A DNA stretch of 64,000 bases from Nilaparvata lugens (lineage: Eukaryota; Arthropoda; Insecta; Hemiptera; Delphacidae): contig NC_052504.1 of the NCBI RefSeq assembly GCF_014356525.2, positions 65,381,114 to 65,445,113 on the forward strand. The letters are read 5' to 3'. The position numbers were made by a program, and so were the translations under genes. Below the pieces are notes generated by a model. That model saw only the letters and a list, made by a program, of their open reading frames with translations. It did not search any database and was not told the origin of the DNA. Positions 48,753 through 59,860 of the stretch are shown here, one piece after another. Every line of letters starts with the position of its first letter. Position 1 is the first letter of the stretch.

Positions 48753-49846
48753 TGTATTAAAATAATACCGTATTTGAGAAAATCAACTTTCCAATGCAGT
48801 ATTTGGTTTATTTCGACCACTATGTGATGGCCCATAGAGAATTCAAATTTCAAGTTAGGTCAGCTTGCGTATCTCAGTTTATTGGACGTTATCCTTTTAC
48901 CTAACCTAGAAAGTGATGAGTCTGTCAAAGAACGCGTAAATTGGAAACTCTAAAGAGAGAGAAAGAGTGACATCAATGTAGTGTCAACACTGATATATGT
49001 GTCGGACTCTTGACGCAGCACATGTTCGCTTTTAAATTATTCTCTACCACATTACTTTCACCAACACTCTGCAAAATGTAATTTACCTACAATCAGTGAT
49101 TGATCAGGAGCGCTCAGAGAGCTTCATTTGCTGGATTTCATAATTCAGTTTCGTTATTCAAGCCGATGTGTTCTGGCTTAATGGATGCAACTCGTTTATC
49201 ATTAAACGACAACTGACGCCCATCGGAGATCAATCAATGAGCTAATGTCGCATACAAGTTACAAGCTTTTGTAACGGACACAAGATTTTTGATGAAAATT
49301 TTTAAATCATCGGGATTTTATTAAAATTTCAATTATTTACCAATACCTTATTTTAATATGGGATTCGAACACAATTATTAATATTTTTTTTATCAATAAT
49401 GAGACGAATAAGCTCACTCAACATTGAAGTAAAACTTTGAAATCCAAATCTAGCTCATTATTGATGTACCTATCAGTTATTGATAATCACTTTTCAAAAC
49501 TATTCAAATCAGCTCCAAGTAAGAAAAGTATGCAAACTTGAGTATAAAAGAAGGAAAAACTTTAATATTCAATTTCCATTCTAATTCGAAATTCATTCTA
49601 CAGATTAAATCATACATGATAACGTCATTGTAAATTATTATAAGCTTATATTTTTCATTTCTTCAACAGACAACGTTCACCATTACCGAAGGACTCACTC
49701 AGTGACTATCATTCAGTTTACACATCGAATGCGAATTAATGCGTTTATCAACGATTGCGCTGGAAGTTGGATGCTGAAAAAATAAGATAGCTCATTGATT
49801 AAATTTTCTGAGCGATAATAATTGAGAATGCAAGAGCAGAATTAAA
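48753..49846. other. 1.1 kb, no gene recognised
   Basis: A GC-richer patch near 49170-49260 has no splice-flanked open frame. No shared repeat noticed. Confidence 0.4.
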
Positions 49847-50508
49847 AATCTGGTGTGGCGCACTCACACAACTTTCCTTGCCGTTATGAAAATTGATCAC
49901 CTGACGCTAGTGTTCACGCGCATACTAGTTTACTATTCAAAGATTTGAGTCAGCTGGTGACAGGACAATAACGCTCGATACACACGAGATCTGCAATCTC
50001 TTCATAGTGAATGATCTAATAGAATCAACAGTTTGCAATTGAAATAATCACAGTTTCTCGAATTTCGAGCTTATTTTGAATTTTAGGTGAAAATGTTACT
50101 GAACATTAATTGTAGAGATTTTTATGCTCAATCTTTTCCACTTGAATTTTTTTGTTTAATAGTATCTGAAGCCTGATAATTGGGAATCTAAAATCAAACT
50201 TTGCATAGATGGGGCGGAGCTCCTGGAATTTTCATAGATATGTGACTTGTGTCAGTTAATAGAGCTTATCAATGACTATTTCAGGTATAAATTTGATCAA
50301 AATCGTTGGAGCCGTTTTCTAGAAAATCGCGAAAAACCCTGTTTTTGACAACATTTTCGCCATTTTAGCCGCCATCTTGAATTGCATTTGATCGAAATTG
50401 TTTGTGTCGGATCCTTATAGTGTAAGTTCCAAATTCCAAGTCATTCCGTTAATTGGGAGATGAGATATCGTGTACACAGACGCACATACACTCATACACA
50501 CACACACA

Positions 50509-50539
<31 letters not shown>

Positions 50540-50542
50540 CAC

Positions 50543-50593
<51 letters not shown>

Positions 50594-50740
50594 ACACACA
50601 AACATATATATATATACAGACCACTTTTTTGGACTCAGGGGACCTTGAAACGTATAGAAATTTAGAAATTGGTGTACCTTAATTTTTTTCGGAAAGCAAT
50701 ACTTTTCTTACCTATGGTAATAGGGCAAGGAAAGTAAAAA
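49847..50740 (+). mobile_element. Family C element C3, near full length
   Basis: AAATCTGGTGTGGCGCACTC at the left, CAAGGAAAGTAAAAATT at the right. It carries a CA microsatellite (about 50499-50610) with a short AT tail. It is the clearest copy for defining family C. Frames through the array encode His/Thr repeats only. Confidence 0.8.
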
Positions 50741-51247
50741 TTTATGATGCTTGGCAAAATTTTCCTACCTCAGAAAATGAGAGAAAGTTATAAACGCTGC
50801 CAGGTTTCAGTCGTAAACAAGCTTTCAGATGATTTCTTTCATTTATAGAAATCTCGGCAAAATTGACAGGAAACTCGTTTCCAACACAGCTAGTAGGCCA
50901 CAGTCCGAAACAGAGATCGATAAGAATAATTTTCACTGGAAACCCATTCAGAACTCAAGAACCAATTAAAGTTTATATCATTAAAACTGAGCGAGAGAGA
51001 GGAAGAAAGAAGAAACTCTCATTCTACCGAATCAAGTTGGATTGGTTTTTCTATTGGTTATTGAAATAAATAACTTTTATTTCATAATATCACGCCCCAA
51101 AGTACAGTTGTACTTTGTTGTTCTAAGCAATATTACAGTAACAGTAACAGTATATCACTAAGTGCGTTTGATAACAGTACGGTAACAGTATATCTCCACT
51201 ATTGGGACTAGTCGCAATATGGTCTGGTTGTAAAGGTTTATTAGATA
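50741..51247. other. No gene recognised
   Basis: A 68-codon frame (50863-51069) rich in Arg/Lys has no recognised motif. A tandem AACAGTAACAGTA run lies at about 51135-51145. Confidence 0.35.
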
Positions 51248-51460
51248 CTAGTAGGTAACCCGTGCTACGCAAAGGATTTTTTTAAAGCTTGACCGAGTGG
51301 AAGAATTTCAAATAGGCCTAGAATCATCCTCGCTTAATTAAGAATCTTATGCAACATTTCAAGTTTATCAGTCCAGTAGTATCGACGTGATGATACGTCA
51401 AACTTGATTTTCCTATTTAGTACGAAGAGTATATAAACCAGTTCTTTCCTTTATTATAGA
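51248..51460 (-). mobile_element. Helitron A2
   Basis: Read on the minus strand it starts TCTATAATAAAGGAAAGAAC at 51460 and ends in CTAG at 51248-51251 followed by T. It is directly followed by A3 with one base between them. Confidence 0.8.
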
Positions 51461-51461
51461 A

Positions 51462-51690
51462 CTAGTAGGTAACCCGTGCTTCGCAAGGGACTATTTTAAA
51501 ACTTTGCAAACTGAAAATTTGACGTAAGAAAAAATAGGCCTATAACCATCCTCTGTCAATAAAGAATCTTTATGCAAAATTTCAAATCAATCAGTCCAGT
51601 AGTTCAGACGTGATGATGCGTCAAACATAATTTTCCTACATAATTTCACGTACGTGTATGAGCTAGCTCTTTCCATTATTATAGTAAAGA
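51462..51690 (-). mobile_element. Helitron A3
   Basis: Minus strand: TCTTTACTATAATAATGG start at 51690 after A, and hairpin CCTTGCGAAGCACGG then GTTACCTACTAG at 51462 followed by T. All Helitron terminal rules are met. Stacked head to tail with A2. Confidence 0.85.
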
Positions 51691-51696
51691 TGATGG

Positions 51697-51925
51697 ATAT
51701 AAGTTATATAGCTTATTACTTATATAGTCAGCACTTCTCATTCCATTATTGTTGATGTAGCATAGTTGTAGTGGAAGGTAACATTGTATTCAGTAGTCAG
51801 TTCCAAGCTAGCGGACATAGCGAGCGGAGCTCTATCGCGAGATATAAAATTATTATAATATTTGGTTAACAAATAAATTCATTTTTTAAAAAGACTATTT
51901 GATTAATCGCAATCCTAACTTATAT
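51697..51925. mobile_element. Small element with 10-bp inverted ends
   Basis: 229 bp bounded by ATATAAGTTA (51697-51706) and TAACTTATAT (51916-51925). The homologous locus at 61676-61700 reads straight through without it (GATGATGGATAGATGGATGA), so it is an insertion in this copy. Contains ACATAGCGAGCGGAGCTC. Superfamily unclear. Confidence 0.65.
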
Positions 51926-52085
51926 GGATGATTTATCAGTATCTTTGAATGAGAATAACTTTTGAAGTGTTTGAGTAATCGGTACGGTTTTCACCATTCA
52001 TTTTCTCTTGAAATTCTGTATCATAAATGACCAACGTAAGTTTTCTGTCTTCTAACTTTGTCATATGACTACCTTCCAATTTAAA
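51926..52085 (+). repeat. Segment shared with 61690-61815
   Basis: GATTTATCAGTATCTTTGAA, GGTTTTCACCATTCAT and CATATGACTACCTTCCAATT recur after the A copy at 61397. In both places it directly follows an A element, so A and this segment were probably copied together or share one old locus. Confidence 0.7.
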
Positions 52086-52238
52086 AAAAATGAATTTGAA
52101 TTCAAAATGGAGGAACAAAATTTTGATGCGACAGAAAATCAGTTATTTTTATTCGAATAGGATCCCCAATCATACATATCATCTAATGTCCCTTTTAAAA
52201 GAAATGTTCAGCTGCTTCTACACAACAACTGGAAGCAT

Positions 52239-52434
52239 GACAAATTGAAAACTTGACGTAATGAAATCTTGAAGAAATGAAAATAGACATATAACCATCC
52301 TCGGTTGATTAAGAATCTATAAGCAAAATTTCAAATTAATAACTTGAGTAGTTCAGACGTGATGATGCGTTAAACATAATTCCCTATTACTTACGTGTAT
52401 AAGCCAGTTCTTTCTTTTATTATAGTATCGATAA
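52239..52434 (-). mobile_element. Helitron A4, 3'-truncated
   Basis: Matches the 5' two thirds of A (TGATGATGCGTTAAACATAA, CTTTTATTATAGT) but lacks the hairpin and CTAG end. Confidence 0.7.
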
Positions 52435-52615
52435 CTGAATAAGACATAATACTTGAAAACCTCACATAATCATATTGATTTTTTTCAATACATCAATAAA
52501 TTTTAGTATAGATTAGATCCTCCTCAATTTGAATCAGGCAGCCTTTTGTTTTCCCGATTCCAAACAAAATACCTAAAATATTGGTTTCACTGCGAATTTG
52601 TGTCTGATAGTACAT
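52435..52615 (+). repeat. Segment shared with 53546-53725
   Basis: About 180 bp (AACTGAATAAGACATAATAC, GGCAGCCTTTTGTTTTCCC, AATAGTACATTA) follows both A4 and A5, so A4 plus this piece and A5 plus this piece are larger duplicates of each other. Confidence 0.75.
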
Positions 52616-53282
52616 TATAACTGAAGAATATGAATTATTACTTATTTTATTGTGATCTATTCATGTTTTTCATATGAAATTCAATGATAGGCCTACAGCA
52701 TGAAGAGACTATGTCCATTTCATTTGTACTGGTGGCAAACTTTTACATTAGAAATAATTATTATTTGATGGAATCCCAGTTCAATTGTAATGAAAACAAA
52801 TTCCTTCAAAAAATAATTGATAATAATACGTTTCGAGGGAAAAAATTAAGAACAAAAAAATTGGGAAGAATCGGGATTCAAACCAAGGAACCATCGCTCC
52901 GAAAGCGAGCGATTTACCGTTACCCTACACGCCTCCGTTCAAAAATAATTGTCTTGTAACAGCATTATAGAACCTCCTCATAAAAAACACACTTCTGGTG
53001 GGCTACAACAATGACAATGTAGCCTATGACGTAAATGGAACTTCATGTACGGTAGCATGAATGAATTTTGAGCATTAATTCTGATAAATCTAGAAGGAAA
53101 ATTTGAGTTTGAGCTTCCAGGTGCACGAGATTGATATTTTTATAATCTATGTGCAGAATTTGGTGATCTAAATCATTCCCGTTTTTTCGGTATGCAATCT
53201 ACAAGTTGACATGTTTTGGTGCGAACAAACAATCAAACAAACACACGAACAAACAAAACCCTACTCTCTCTTATTATATAGA
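52613..53282 (-). mobile_element. Family B element B1 with tRNA-like core
   Basis: Minus-strand start TCTATATAATAAGAGAGAGT at 53282, flanked by A (T at 53283 on the plus strand), as in Helitrons. About 670 bp align with B2 at 60783-61396. Includes a tRNA-like segment in the middle. No coding sequence. The 3' end is not clearly CTAG, so whether B is a Helitron carrying a SINE or a tRNA-derived element itself is open. Confidence 0.7.
52865..52936 (-). other. tRNA-Arg-like pseudo-tRNA within B1
   Basis: On the minus strand GGAGGCGTGTAGGGTAACGG gives an acceptor arm and A box; the anticodon arm has loop TTTCGGA (anticodon TCG, arginine); and GGTTTGAATCC is a B box. The acceptor arm does not pair well, so it is not a functional gene but fits a tRNA-derived SINE head. 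Confidence 0.55.
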
Positions 53283-53302
53283 TGTTGTCCTAGTAACCTG
53301 TC

Positions 53303-53545
53303 CTAGCAGGTAAATCGTGCTCCGCAAGGGTCTAGTAATCAAAAACTTGAGAAACTGAAAACTTGACGTACTGAAATCTTGAAGAATCTAAAATAGGCCT
53401 ATAACCATCCTCGGTAAATGAAGAATCTATATGCTAATTTTCAAGTTAATCAGTCGAGTATTTCAGATGTGATGATGCGTCATTAATGTATTTCAATTTC
53501 CCGTACGTGTATATAAGCCAATTCATATCATTATTATATTATAGC
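53303..53545 (-). mobile_element. Helitron A5
   Basis: CTAG at 53303-53306, hairpin-like GTGCTCCGCAAGG, body with GTGATGATGCGTC, 5' end near ATTATATTATAG. Sits about 20 bp from the start of B1. The base before CTAG on the plus strand is C, not A, so this end is slightly altered. Confidence 0.65.
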
Positions 53546-53744
53546 TAACTGAAGAAGACATAATATTTGGAAACCTCACTGTATCATATTGATTTTTACA
53601 TCAATTTTAGTATCGTTTGGATTCTCCTCAATTTGAGTCAGGCAGCCTTTTGTTTCCCCAATTCCAAACAAAATACCTACAATATTAGTTTCACTCCGAA
53701 TTTTTGTCCAATAGTACATTAATATCGGGGACCGAGCTTCGCTC

Positions 53745-53993
53745 TGGAGTACAAAAGGATAAAAAATGTATTACAAAAGAAGAAATTATAATAACATTCT
53801 CATTAAGAAAGAGGCCAGTGCTATCCCCCCTACTTCTACCATTTAATACTACAAATGATTTTTCCTCGATCATTTCTATTAATCTTTTACCTTTACGATC
53901 CAATATCTTATCATTCGATAATATATTCGACTGCAGATCAGTGTGTTGGAATAGGCCTTCCTCATACATTGAATTCATATCCTCTATTTTCAT
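53745..53993 (-). pseudogene. LINE endonuclease fragment
   Basis: Minus-strand frame reads LDRKGKRLIEMIEEKSFVVL then NGRSRGDSTGLF, a well-known block of the LINE endonuclease domain (following GDFNA and before the SVIDYV-type block). Both the start and the rest are missing. It is bordered by a family D hairpin fragment (about 53722-53745) and the transposase fragment. The plus-strand frame over the same bases is a shadow. Confidence 0.7.
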
Positions 53994-54022
53994 TTATCCT
54001 CATCGAATGATTCACCTTGTCA

Positions 54023-54541
54023 TGGACTCTGTGATGTCAGCTGGTGCAAATATAAAAAGGCAGTGATTCAGAATGAAGTGTATAATCATGAGGGTCATTT
54101 TCATCTATCAAATGTAGTAATGGAAGCTGTAAAGCCGATATTTCGAGCCCTTTCAGAGCAAGAACTATTGAAGAAGTGCTTACATGGGAAAAGTCCAAAT
54201 GTGAATGAGTCAGTAAACAATATTATTTGGTCGAGGTTGCCAAGCACATCCTTCACTAGAACTTTAGAGACAATGAAATTAGGAGTGTTTGATGCAGTGT
54301 CATGTTTTAATCAAGGGAATGAAACGAGGTGCCTAGTTTTGAAAAGACTTGGAGTGAATGTTGGGAAGAAATGTGCTGACACAATGATGGGTTTGGACAG
54401 TGAGCGTATACGTAAAGGACAGCAAAAAGTGGATGAGATTATGAAAAAAGCAAGACAAGACTAGAACAAAGCAGTTCAGAGGCTAGAGGAGCAGTTAGCT
54501 GCTGATGAGGATCCAGATGACCCATCTTATGGAGCAGGAAT
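54023..54541 (+). pseudogene. C-terminal fragment of a Kolobok/Mutator-like transposase
   Basis: The frame reads HGLCDVSWCKYKKAV, MEAVKPIFRALSEQELLKKC, LHGKSPNVNESVNNIIWSR, KLGVFDAVSCFNQGN and, after an in-frame TAG at 54462, RLEEQLAADEDPDDPSYGAG to TAA at 54546. The order WCKY - KPIF..LS...LL.KCLHG - NES.N..IWSR - FN.G is that of the transposase family often labelled Mutator-like in insect annotations. The N-terminal catalytic part is absent. The element's 3' end at 54942, GTCTGGACCCCC against TTAA, fits Kolobok-type TTAA insertion. The mutant stop and lost N-terminus make it dead. Confidence 0.75.
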
Positions 54542-54546
54542 GCACT

Positions 54547-54942
54547 AAAATGTGAGTGAATTCAATAATATTTTTTCAATCGCGTTTTTCTCAAAACTGT
54601 TAATTTTTACGTAAATGACCCATTTTCTCAAAAACTAACAAAGATATCATTACCAAATTTCTAGGATATATTATTTGATATGTTTCGCAAATTTTGAATG
54701 GAAAAAATCAACAAAATATTAACAGAAAAAATATTTCCAGCTGAAAATATAAAACTACAAAAGATGTTTATGGAAAAAAATCATAAAACATTTATTTTCT
54801 CTAATATTGAAAAATCCTTCACTCAAACGTTACAAAAGATGTCCATCTACACCTTTAGAAAATTTCAAGTCGATATCTCCAGTAGTTTTTGAGAAAAAGG
54901 GTCAAACGTTAACATGGGAAGTATAGGACCGTCTGGACCCCC
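54547..54942 (+). mobile_element. 3' end of the same transposon, at TTAA
   Basis: A/T-rich tail after the transposase, ending GACCGTCTGGACCCCC at 54942 and directly followed by TTAA (54943-54946). The opposite terminus is not present in the window. Confidence 0.55.
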
Positions 54943-55077
54943 TTAATGCATCATGAATATTAATAGTATTATAAAATGGCTATTTATTGTTTATTGACCG
55001 ATCATTAGTGATCAATTCAAACTGAATGGTATCGCTTTTATAGCTTGATTAGATTGTCTGATTCAGCTTGCTCTTAA

Positions 55078-56087
55078 CCTTCTAGTCATGACTCCGGGTC
55101 CCAGGGACCCGGGCAATTTTTGTTTTAGTTATAATTTTGTTTCCATTTGCTTTACTGTCTATTGTGACCCATGTAAATTAATGTCAGTAGACACTCAAAC
55201 TTGATGTAGAGTGTTAGTGGTCTGTGACTTGTTTTTTTCGTGAAATGACGTTTCTGGGTCCCAGGGACCCAAGGGTCATGACTAACGTATCTTTTTTCTT
55301 TTTTTTCAAATGCACATTTTTATGCAATAGTGATTGGATTCAAGCAGTCAATATGTTTTTTTTGAACAGAGACTTCGAAGAATGTACAAATTGACTCCTA
55401 GTTCTCTATTTCAATGACATTAGTGATACTAAAATTAAATTCATAGTTCAAGATAAGAATACTGACCCTGAGTGGGATGATAGTGAAACCAATGAGCTTC
55501 AGGTGATTCCAGGAATACTAAACCTCCCCTAAAAGTGAACTTTATGAGACCTTATATATTTTTGATATTTCTACTAGTGTTTCATGTAGGTTTTAGGATT
55601 TATAATAGTATTCATCACTATAATTTCATAAGTCTTGCAAAGATTGTGTAACATAAAATTGAGGGTAGGGTAAAAACTACCCTAGAAGTGAACTATGACT
55701 TTCCAATTTTTTTACTATCTTTCTAGTAGTGTTGCATGTAAGATCCATCATAGTATTCATCAGTATAATTTTTTGTTTAATTTATATGAAATAATAACTA
55801 AATGTTACTTTTCACTACCCTAAAAATGCAAGGTTTCACAAATTTATTTTTACAATTGGATTTATTATTTTCTTATAATTAGGTTTATTATATTTTTATA
55901 ATAAAGGTCGATTTATGCTTTACATAAGTGCTCAATGTGTTGGGCAAGGGTCATCAATAACCCTTGGACATATTAGAATCTTGGAATAACATTATATTTT
56001 AAAATATATACAATATTAAAGAAGTGTATCCCTGAGACCCAGGGTCATGACTAAAGTCAGAAAAAAATAGGGTCACAACTAGAAGTC
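55078..56087. mobile_element. piggyBac-like non-autonomous element
   Basis: 1010 bp between two TTAA sites (55074-55077 and 56088-56091). Left end CCTTCTAGTCATGACTCCGG; right end, reverse complemented, GACTTCTAGTTGTGACCC. The inner ends carry GTCATGAC near both sides and the palindrome CCGGGTCCCAGGGACCCGG at 55094-55112, with GGGTCCCAGGGACCC again at 55256-55270. TTAA duplication and CC-type inverted ends are piggyBac hallmarks. A short acidic frame (NTDPEWDDSETNELQVIPGI, about 55460-55520) might be a relic of transposase N-terminus; no DDD core is visible. Confidence 0.72.
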
Positions 56088-56091
56088 TTAA

Positions 56092-57196
56092 GGGGGGAGT
56101 AAGCAGATAAGGTCTGCGAATTATTATGATATTTGAAAGTGTTTTTGGTGGATGTTTATAGGTTATGTCGATATGATGAAGAAAGAATTTGTATTAAAAA
56201 CATTGTCGATTCTCAAAATTTTTTGAATTCAAATTCGGGGGCGCATGTAACATATTAAAATCTGATGGGTAAACAAATCCCTAGGCGCATGTATACAGTA
56301 GTGAATTTGCATGAACCAATCAAATTGTAGTAATCGATGGGCGGCAATAGAGAGCCGATTCAAATGTATTTATAAATATTTCTATAAATGATAAGATTTT
56401 ATAAAATTTTATTACTCAGTTTATGTATTGGATATGGCCTGAGGAAATATAAAATATCATACCTATGATATAGATAATAATTTAGTAGATTGGCACGAAC
56501 TATTTGAACCTTCAAATGGCATAGTAGCAAATTATTTAAATTTATGTAAATTTGTGAGTCGGAAATGAAAATTGTAGAAATAAGAGTAGAACCAGCCCAC
56601 TTGCCTGCCAGACACCACAATGGAATGACACTAAAATTTGTAGAGCACAGGACTCTTTATTACATTGTACTTTTTAAAGATTTAAAGTTTAAATTCATTT
56701 ATTAATTTTTTCATAAGACTTAGTGATGCTGCATTAAAGCGAAAGTCATTTAAATATTTATTTAATCCCCTTGGAGAAGACGACTTCGGCCACCAGAAAT
56801 CCAGGACTACCAGGAAATTCGGATCGCCGCCAACAGCTTATAAAAATTCAGCACGTGAGTGATAAATAGTCGAAATATATAAAGTTAGGGCGTCCTCAGT
56901 GCTTTGATTGGAATAAATATAAAAGCTAGCTTGTCGGAGAGGTTATAAATATTAAAAATTAATATAAAACTTGTGCAAGTCTTAAGAAGGTATAATAAAT
57001 ATTTTATTAAATAAGAATAAGTCAATTTACACATCCAAGGTTCACAAATTAAAGGAATATTGAATTTTAATCTTGTAATACAAACGCTCACTCAATCATT
57101 GATTCTATTTAATAATTTGTAATGATATAATGTAGCTCCTGTTCACTGGATAAATTGATTTATCCATTTCCATCAGAGGCCGAACCTTATGCCCCA

Positions 57197-57295
<99 letters not shown>

Positions 57296-57917
57296 TTTTT
57301 ATATATATATATATATATATATTATTGAGAAATATACTGAAAACTACAGAAATTAATATATTTATAATCTATGATTTATCGATTTATTATTCTATGATTT
57401 TTGGAATAAGATATAAAGTGAGATTTTCTAAATCGACAAGCAACAGCAAGTCGATACCGAAGCTGTATACAAATAAATACATATTATCAATTAATTGAAA
57501 AGCACATGGTAACGTTTCGTGCTAAAGAGTTAAGAAATAGTGTTCCAGTCTGTGATATTTTATTTTGATATATTTATTCTTGTATTTGTTGTGTATGTTT
57601 TGTTGCTCTATATATTTCCATATTGATCTGACTTTAATATTTATTCGTATAATATATGTATCAAGTTTTTTATGGTGTACCATTTATTTTATTCCCCAAT
57701 ACCACGCAGGACAAATCTAATATCTATTTATTAATTATCGGTATTAAATTATTAAGAGAGTTACCATCCAATTTTATCAGTAATAGAATAAGCTGGTAAG
57801 GATTTTATCGAAGTTGTGTTCTAAAAAACCACAACCAGATTTGCATATTTTTACGCTCATGCTTCATCGATTGCAGCCAAGCCTAGGCAAATCGTTATTC
57901 ATTAAAAAATAACGTCA
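56092..57917 (+). mobile_element. Element E2: second solo-LTR-like copy
   Basis: Plus-strand relative of E1. It ends AAAAAATAACGTCA at 57917, next to the LINE endonuclease fragment, with the same terminal AATAACG/CGTTATT inverted pair and the same GCAGCCAAGC block. It carries ACGTGAGTGATA at 56853. Around 56760-56870 it also resembles LTR-1 (GCCGCC, then CACGTGAGT). The left end is undefined because the piggyBac-like element abuts TTAA at 56088; E2 may extend beyond it. About 800 bp longer than E1 and swollen by AT arrays. No coding sequence. Confidence 0.6.
57199..57322. repeat. Three AT arrays separated by AAACCTTTTT
   Basis: AT tract, ATAAACCTTTTT, AT tract, ATAAACCTTTTT, AT tract: a higher-order duplication inside a microsatellite. 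Confidence 0.95.
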
Positions 57918-58300
57918 GACAGTTCATAGCCTGAACGAATATAAACTAATCCTATCAAAATTTTATTCTTATTTACAAAAATCTTAACTATCATGAATAC
58001 ATTATTCAATTCTACAACTTGGAACTTCAATCTTTTATTTATTAGCATTATTAATCCTCCAATCGCTCTACCTCTGCTATTATTTTTTTCTGCCTCTTTT
58101 TGAACTATGTTATATGTATTAGAGAAGGTTCCTACATGTTCTAATTTGTGTGGGATCCAAGTTTCACATAACCCTATTATGTCGTAGCCGATCAGATCTT
58201 CTTGCTGGGATAAACTCAATGCATATAAATTATTAAGGCCATGACAATTCCAAAATACTACTCTAAATGGGAGGTTTTGCAAGTTTTCAGTCTCTTTCAT
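57918..58300 (-). pseudogene. LINE ORF2 N-terminus, endonuclease, cut by E2
   Basis: Starts MKETENLQNLPFRVVFWNCH at 58300 on the minus strand. Endonuclease motifs WNCHGLNN, IIGLCETW and GGLIMLINKR follow in order, and the last LINE-derived codons read GLVYIRSGYELS. At 57917 the sequence changes to element E2. The remaining endonuclease and the RT are not found on the far side of E2 or the piggyBac-like element. The LINE is the same as that of ORF1 at 58354-59860 by orientation and spacing. Confidence 0.8.
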
Positions 58301-58353
58301 ATTGTTTTGAACGAATAAATTATTAGAACTTATACTAAGATTAGTGTATTATT

Positions 58354-59860
58354 CTACCTCTCTCTCCTGCTGGGAAGGTAAGGGCCCAACTCGAATATGT
58401 CCAATCGTTTGGATTCCTTATCTTCCTTCGTTCTCCGTGCCGACTCCTCGTTTCGCGTGTTTCCAACCTCTTCTCTATTCTTGATTTGAGCCGATTCCCC
58501 ACTCGAGACTCCGAACGATGTAGACCGGTCGCGCTCTCTAGCTCTCCCCAACTGCTATCCCGAATGTGGTTGGCTGCCTTGTGCAGCCTTTGTCCGCGAA
58601 GGTGTCTTACCGCGATTCAGCCACGTTGTCATTGTAGATGGCTTTCTCGCTGGGGTATTTGTTGATTTCGACTTCGATTGAGAATTATTTCCAACTGCTG
58701 CTTTGTTGGATCGTAGTATTCTGGTGCTGGAATCCGAGACGCTCCTCGCCATCATGTTGTATGTCATATTCTGGCCTCTACTTTGTTGTCCTTGTCTCTC
58801 CTCGGTAGTATGATTGGCTGCTGCGTGGACCATCGCCTGTGCTCTTACTATTGAACCAGTCTCAGAGCTCATCTCGTGCTGCGCTGCCTCATTGAGATTT
58901 TCAGCTTGTAAAACTGTAACATCGGAAGATGACTCACTGCTAATTTGAATATCTGGCTCCGCTTCACTTGCATTTATTTCACTTGTTTGCGTTGTAGTCG
59001 GGTTGCTACTAACGTGTTTTTCTACTTCTACTATTTGATCTTCTTCTCCCACATGTTCTTCGACATCCTGGATGTTCAAATTTCTGGATTGCAATTTCAA
59101 TTTATCCAGCGTATACGGCTGACCGTTGACAAGCAGTTTATCGTATTGGAGAACTGCATGCTGTCCATCTCTCCTAGCCATTGACATGAATTGTTTCAAC
59201 TCTCTACGAACGCTTCCAATATTGGAGTCTTTGAACCGTTTCCTTTGTGACAAGACTTCCATTTTTTTTCTTGTAATTCGCGAATCACACAATAATTGGC
59301 CTACATTGTCCAGTTCGACGACCAGTTCTATGAGCTCGCTCTATATCATACTGATCCAGATTGACGTTTAATCTCGTAGATAAAATATTCTTTATGAGGA
59401 TCTCGCACTTATCACTGTTCTCTGCCTTCTCCTCGCGAATATTGAAGAAAACCAAATTATTCCGTCTGGAAAACCCCTCGAGACGATCTACAAGAAAGTT
59501 CAGGCGACTGTTTTCTTCCGTAAGCTCATTACACGTTTGTCTCAGCGAAACAATATCACCATTCAAGTCTAGAATATTCTTATTAATTTTAAAAACTTCA
59601 CTTTTTATATCCGGTACAATGGAGATTATTTTTTCTACCTCTTCCAACTTGAGATACACATCGTCCACTGTCCTTTGCGGGCCCGGGTTGGATTCTATGC
59701 CCGAAATTACCAGAAGAATTAAAACCACACACGCCGCGTAAATATTAAATTGTTTGCCGTTCAAAGACGATTTAGAAGCCTTATTTAGTATAAAAGGAAT
59801 AGCACGAAAAACAACACCGAACATTCCAATCCGCACACGAAAAAGCACAACAGCAATCAT
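58354..59860 (-). pseudogene. LINE ORF1 with 2A-like motif, coiled coil and RRM-type domain, broken
   Basis: ATG at 59860. Residues 42-53 are hydrophobic (AACVVLILLVIS) and lead into GIESNPGP (NPGP at 59678-59689), a 2A-like ribosome-skipping motif; the usual Asp is Gly. A coiled coil follows (YLKLEEVEKIISIVPDIKSE), then SRRNNLVFFNIREE and DIERAHRTGRR...RPIIV, the ORF1p RNA-binding signature. TGA at 59285-59287 stands where relatives have Arg; the frame goes on as FANYKKK, then an A8 run at about 59262-59269 shifts it by one. The tail frame shows SVRRELKQF, YDKLLVNGQPYTLDKL, and a long polar Ser/Thr/Gln-rich end with TAG at 58555 and an in-frame extension to 58354. Role: RNA binding in LINE particles, by homology. 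Confidence 0.82.

Noticed and set aside
53704..54066. 120-codon plus-strand frame
   Set aside because: Antisense to the LINE endonuclease fragment, which carries the recognisable motifs.
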